From contig CM068375.1 of the NCBI GenBank assembly GCA_034769895.1, positions 251,947,542 through 252,011,541 of the forward strand: a stretch of 64,000 bases of DNA. Reading direction: 5' to 3'. The position numbers and the translations under genes were made by a program. Position 1 is the stretch's first letter. Each line of letters begins with the position of its first letter. Positions 62,101 to 64,000 of the stretch are shown here, in pieces. The stretch is from Magicicada septendecula (Eukaryota > Arthropoda > Insecta > Hemiptera > Cicadidae). The notes beneath the pieces were generated by a model, which worked only from the letters and a program-made list of their open reading frames with translations, had not been told where the DNA came from and did no database searches.

Positions 62101-64000
62101 ATCGCTAAAATGCATAAACTTTCTAATACAATTTATATGAAATAAAGGACGGTATCACTATTCAGTACTAATTTATTAACGTTTGAAATAGTTAATAATT
62201 AATCATTTAGATACAAAAATATAATATTATAAAATAATGTTGCTCCGGCAATAAACAGACTATATCTCAAGGTTGGCTAAGGTGACAGCAGTTGTTGAGA
62301 CCATGATGGCCGCTAATATTGTTTACACAAGCTATTCTGTCAATGAGTTCTTTGGATTACGAAAACAAGTTAAATAACAAGATGTTAATAAAGTACACCA
62401 CCTTACATCAATGGGACTTATATGCTATTAATGTTTAAATACAATTCGTTTTTTGAGTGCTAAAAATTGTGTGCTAATAATTCATACTTCGTACTTAGGT
62501 TAATTTATGTTTACATACAAGTTTAATTTTTATTATCAATCAATCCTTGAAAGAAATTTAGTTATCAAGTTCGGACTGAGAGATTTTTGTGTTGTGAGTT
62601 ATTTTTAACTATTAAAATTTGGTTTATTAGCTCTCTTGGTTTAAATAGTTCCTTGTTCGACTTCTTGAATCCACATCTCATTAAATTTGGTAGTATTTAC
62701 AACTATTTTCATTAATAATTGAGTCGAATATGGTTTGGCTTCCGTCTCTCTTGATCGTCAATAATGGACTAATGTTTTATAACGGAATTAAATATAATAA
62801 TGTTCCGTTGTTATGGCAACCTCCCATACTCTCATTGGTTGAATACATTTATGTCTATTGTTATAATATTTGAATTTTAGTTCAAAATGAATAAATATTT
62901 TCTAATGGCTATTATTCTTCGGTCTTCTTATCAATGTATTAGATATTAACATAACTGTTTCTATTTTCTTTCAAAGATTATTTTGACATCCCACAAAGCT
63001 GGGTTTGTTTATGTATTAAAGTTTTGACAAAAATGCTAATATTCTATTATTACCTATCTTCCTTATTTTATGTTTTTAATCTAATTCTGACATCTTATTA
63101 TGGTTCACTAATTGTAATTAATGAGTTACTTGCCCTTAATTTTCTAATACATTAGTTAATTTCTTACATCTTGTTTATTTTGAATCTATGCAGTTAGGCA
63201 TTTTATAGGCCTAAGCAGTAACTGGCTATAACTTCTTATTTTACACAAATTAAAGATTATTTTTCATTTACATATGTTTTGCTTGGTGTCACTTATGACT
63301 TATTTACCTTTTGAATTAATTTGGGCTGTTTTACAATAATTGAATGTTCTTATTAATTTACAAAATCATTGCTTGTCTGTTATTCTATTATTTTCTTTTT
63401 CTGTCTTTACTCTAATGATTAATATTATGTTTGTAAAATTTATTTCCTTACTTATATCTATTGCCATTTCTTACAGCTTGTTTATCACTTAATATTACTA
63501 TAAAACATAACACAAAAATAGGTTTATGGTCTGTTCATTTTTCAGCCATATTCCTTCTTACAAACTCAACTCTTTTAATTAAACAAATAACCATCTTGGT
63601 GAATAACATTGTAACACCATTTATTCAATCTTGATAATCATCCCTTTGAATATTTTTGTTAACATAGGATGTCTTATTTTCATTGCACTCATAGTACTAG
63701 TTTATTATTATTTTATTACCTTTGTTTCCTTTTTCTTATAATTATGAATTGTTTATTTTCTCACTTCTAACACTTACACTGTTTATCACTGTCACTTCCT
63801 ACCTATCTCTCACTCTTGGGTTTTTACTTTTTTATACACAAATTAGTTAGTCTGTCAACATTTTATGTTTTGGTTTTCTTATCATCATAAGGTTATTAAC
63901 AACATACATTATCTATTAATAATGGTTTCACTTACTTATTATGGTTAGTGTACTTTAACTTGGATTATTTTATTTAATGCTCTTTACTAGATATTTATTA
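62101..64000. other. T-rich strand-asymmetric DNA
   Basis: The plus strand is strongly T-rich, the reverse of 47930-49990, with similar vocabulary (CACTTACACTGTTT, TGGTTTTCTTATC). The two may be diverged relatives in opposite orientation, but I cannot align them convincingly. Confidence 0.4.

Noticed and set aside
61812-62102. 96-codon minus open frame
   Set aside because: No recognisable domain and no promoter or splice support.

Overview
The window looks like repeat-rich intergenic DNA from a large arthropod genome, most likely an insect. The evidence is AT-rich sequence, long pure GT, CT and TTC microsatellites, recurring TAGGCCTA words, several kinds of degraded LINE, Penelope-like (PLE) debris, solo LTRs with arthropod-style TATA/Inr promoters, and a spliced cut-and-paste transposon. 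A cockroach-like or other polyneopteran genome would fit, but the species is inference only. I found no host protein-coding gene, no rRNA gene, no convincing functional tRNA gene and nothing bacterial. Almost every short open frame here lies in a microsatellite or an interspersed repeat.

Layout. 1-13 kb holds a 416-bp foldback with hammerhead ribozyme motifs (664-1079), a repeat (family D) split by tandem copies of an unclassified repeat (family A, 3685-5776), two family B copies and LINE 3' ends. 13-21 kb holds three solo LTRs of one family (13184-13676, 15656-16174, 20493-21084), with ATAT target duplications (inexact at the first copy), and a long family A copy. 22-34 kb has a 164-bp GT tract, two family A copies that carry the same small ribozyme-bearing insertion, a 60-bp minisatellite (27731-28264), a Jockey-like RT fragment, family B copies and a second hammerhead foldback (31336-31593). 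36-45 kb has GC-rich repeats, two more hammerhead foldbacks (40.4-40.8 kb) and LINE fragments, one ending in a 207-bp TTC/GAA tract. 47.9-50 kb is strongly strand-asymmetric with a weak period of about 190 bp. 51,029-53,666 is a near-complete DDE transposon of the KRBA2/Ginger-like type with its own TIRs, a two-exon transposase and a tRNA-derived SINE nested in the coding region. 54-57.5 kb has more LINE debris. 58.6-59.6 kb is a PLE remnant with a GIY-YIG endonuclease and a decayed hammerhead at its 3' end. 62-64 kb is T-rich DNA in which I recognise nothing.

The two strongest signals are these. (1) At least eleven hammerhead-like motifs occur, several with exact pairing in all three stems. 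Four foldbacks carry a motif in each arm with the same polarity, and small ribozyme-bearing inserts were carried along inside another repeat family. The 58.6 kb PLE remnant ties one motif family to PLEs. (2) The 51-53.7 kb transposon can be read nearly end to end: TIRs full of about fourteen copies of one short motif, a 4-bp target duplication, the integrase core, a 125-bp intron, a cysteine-rich tail exon, and specific inactivating lesions.
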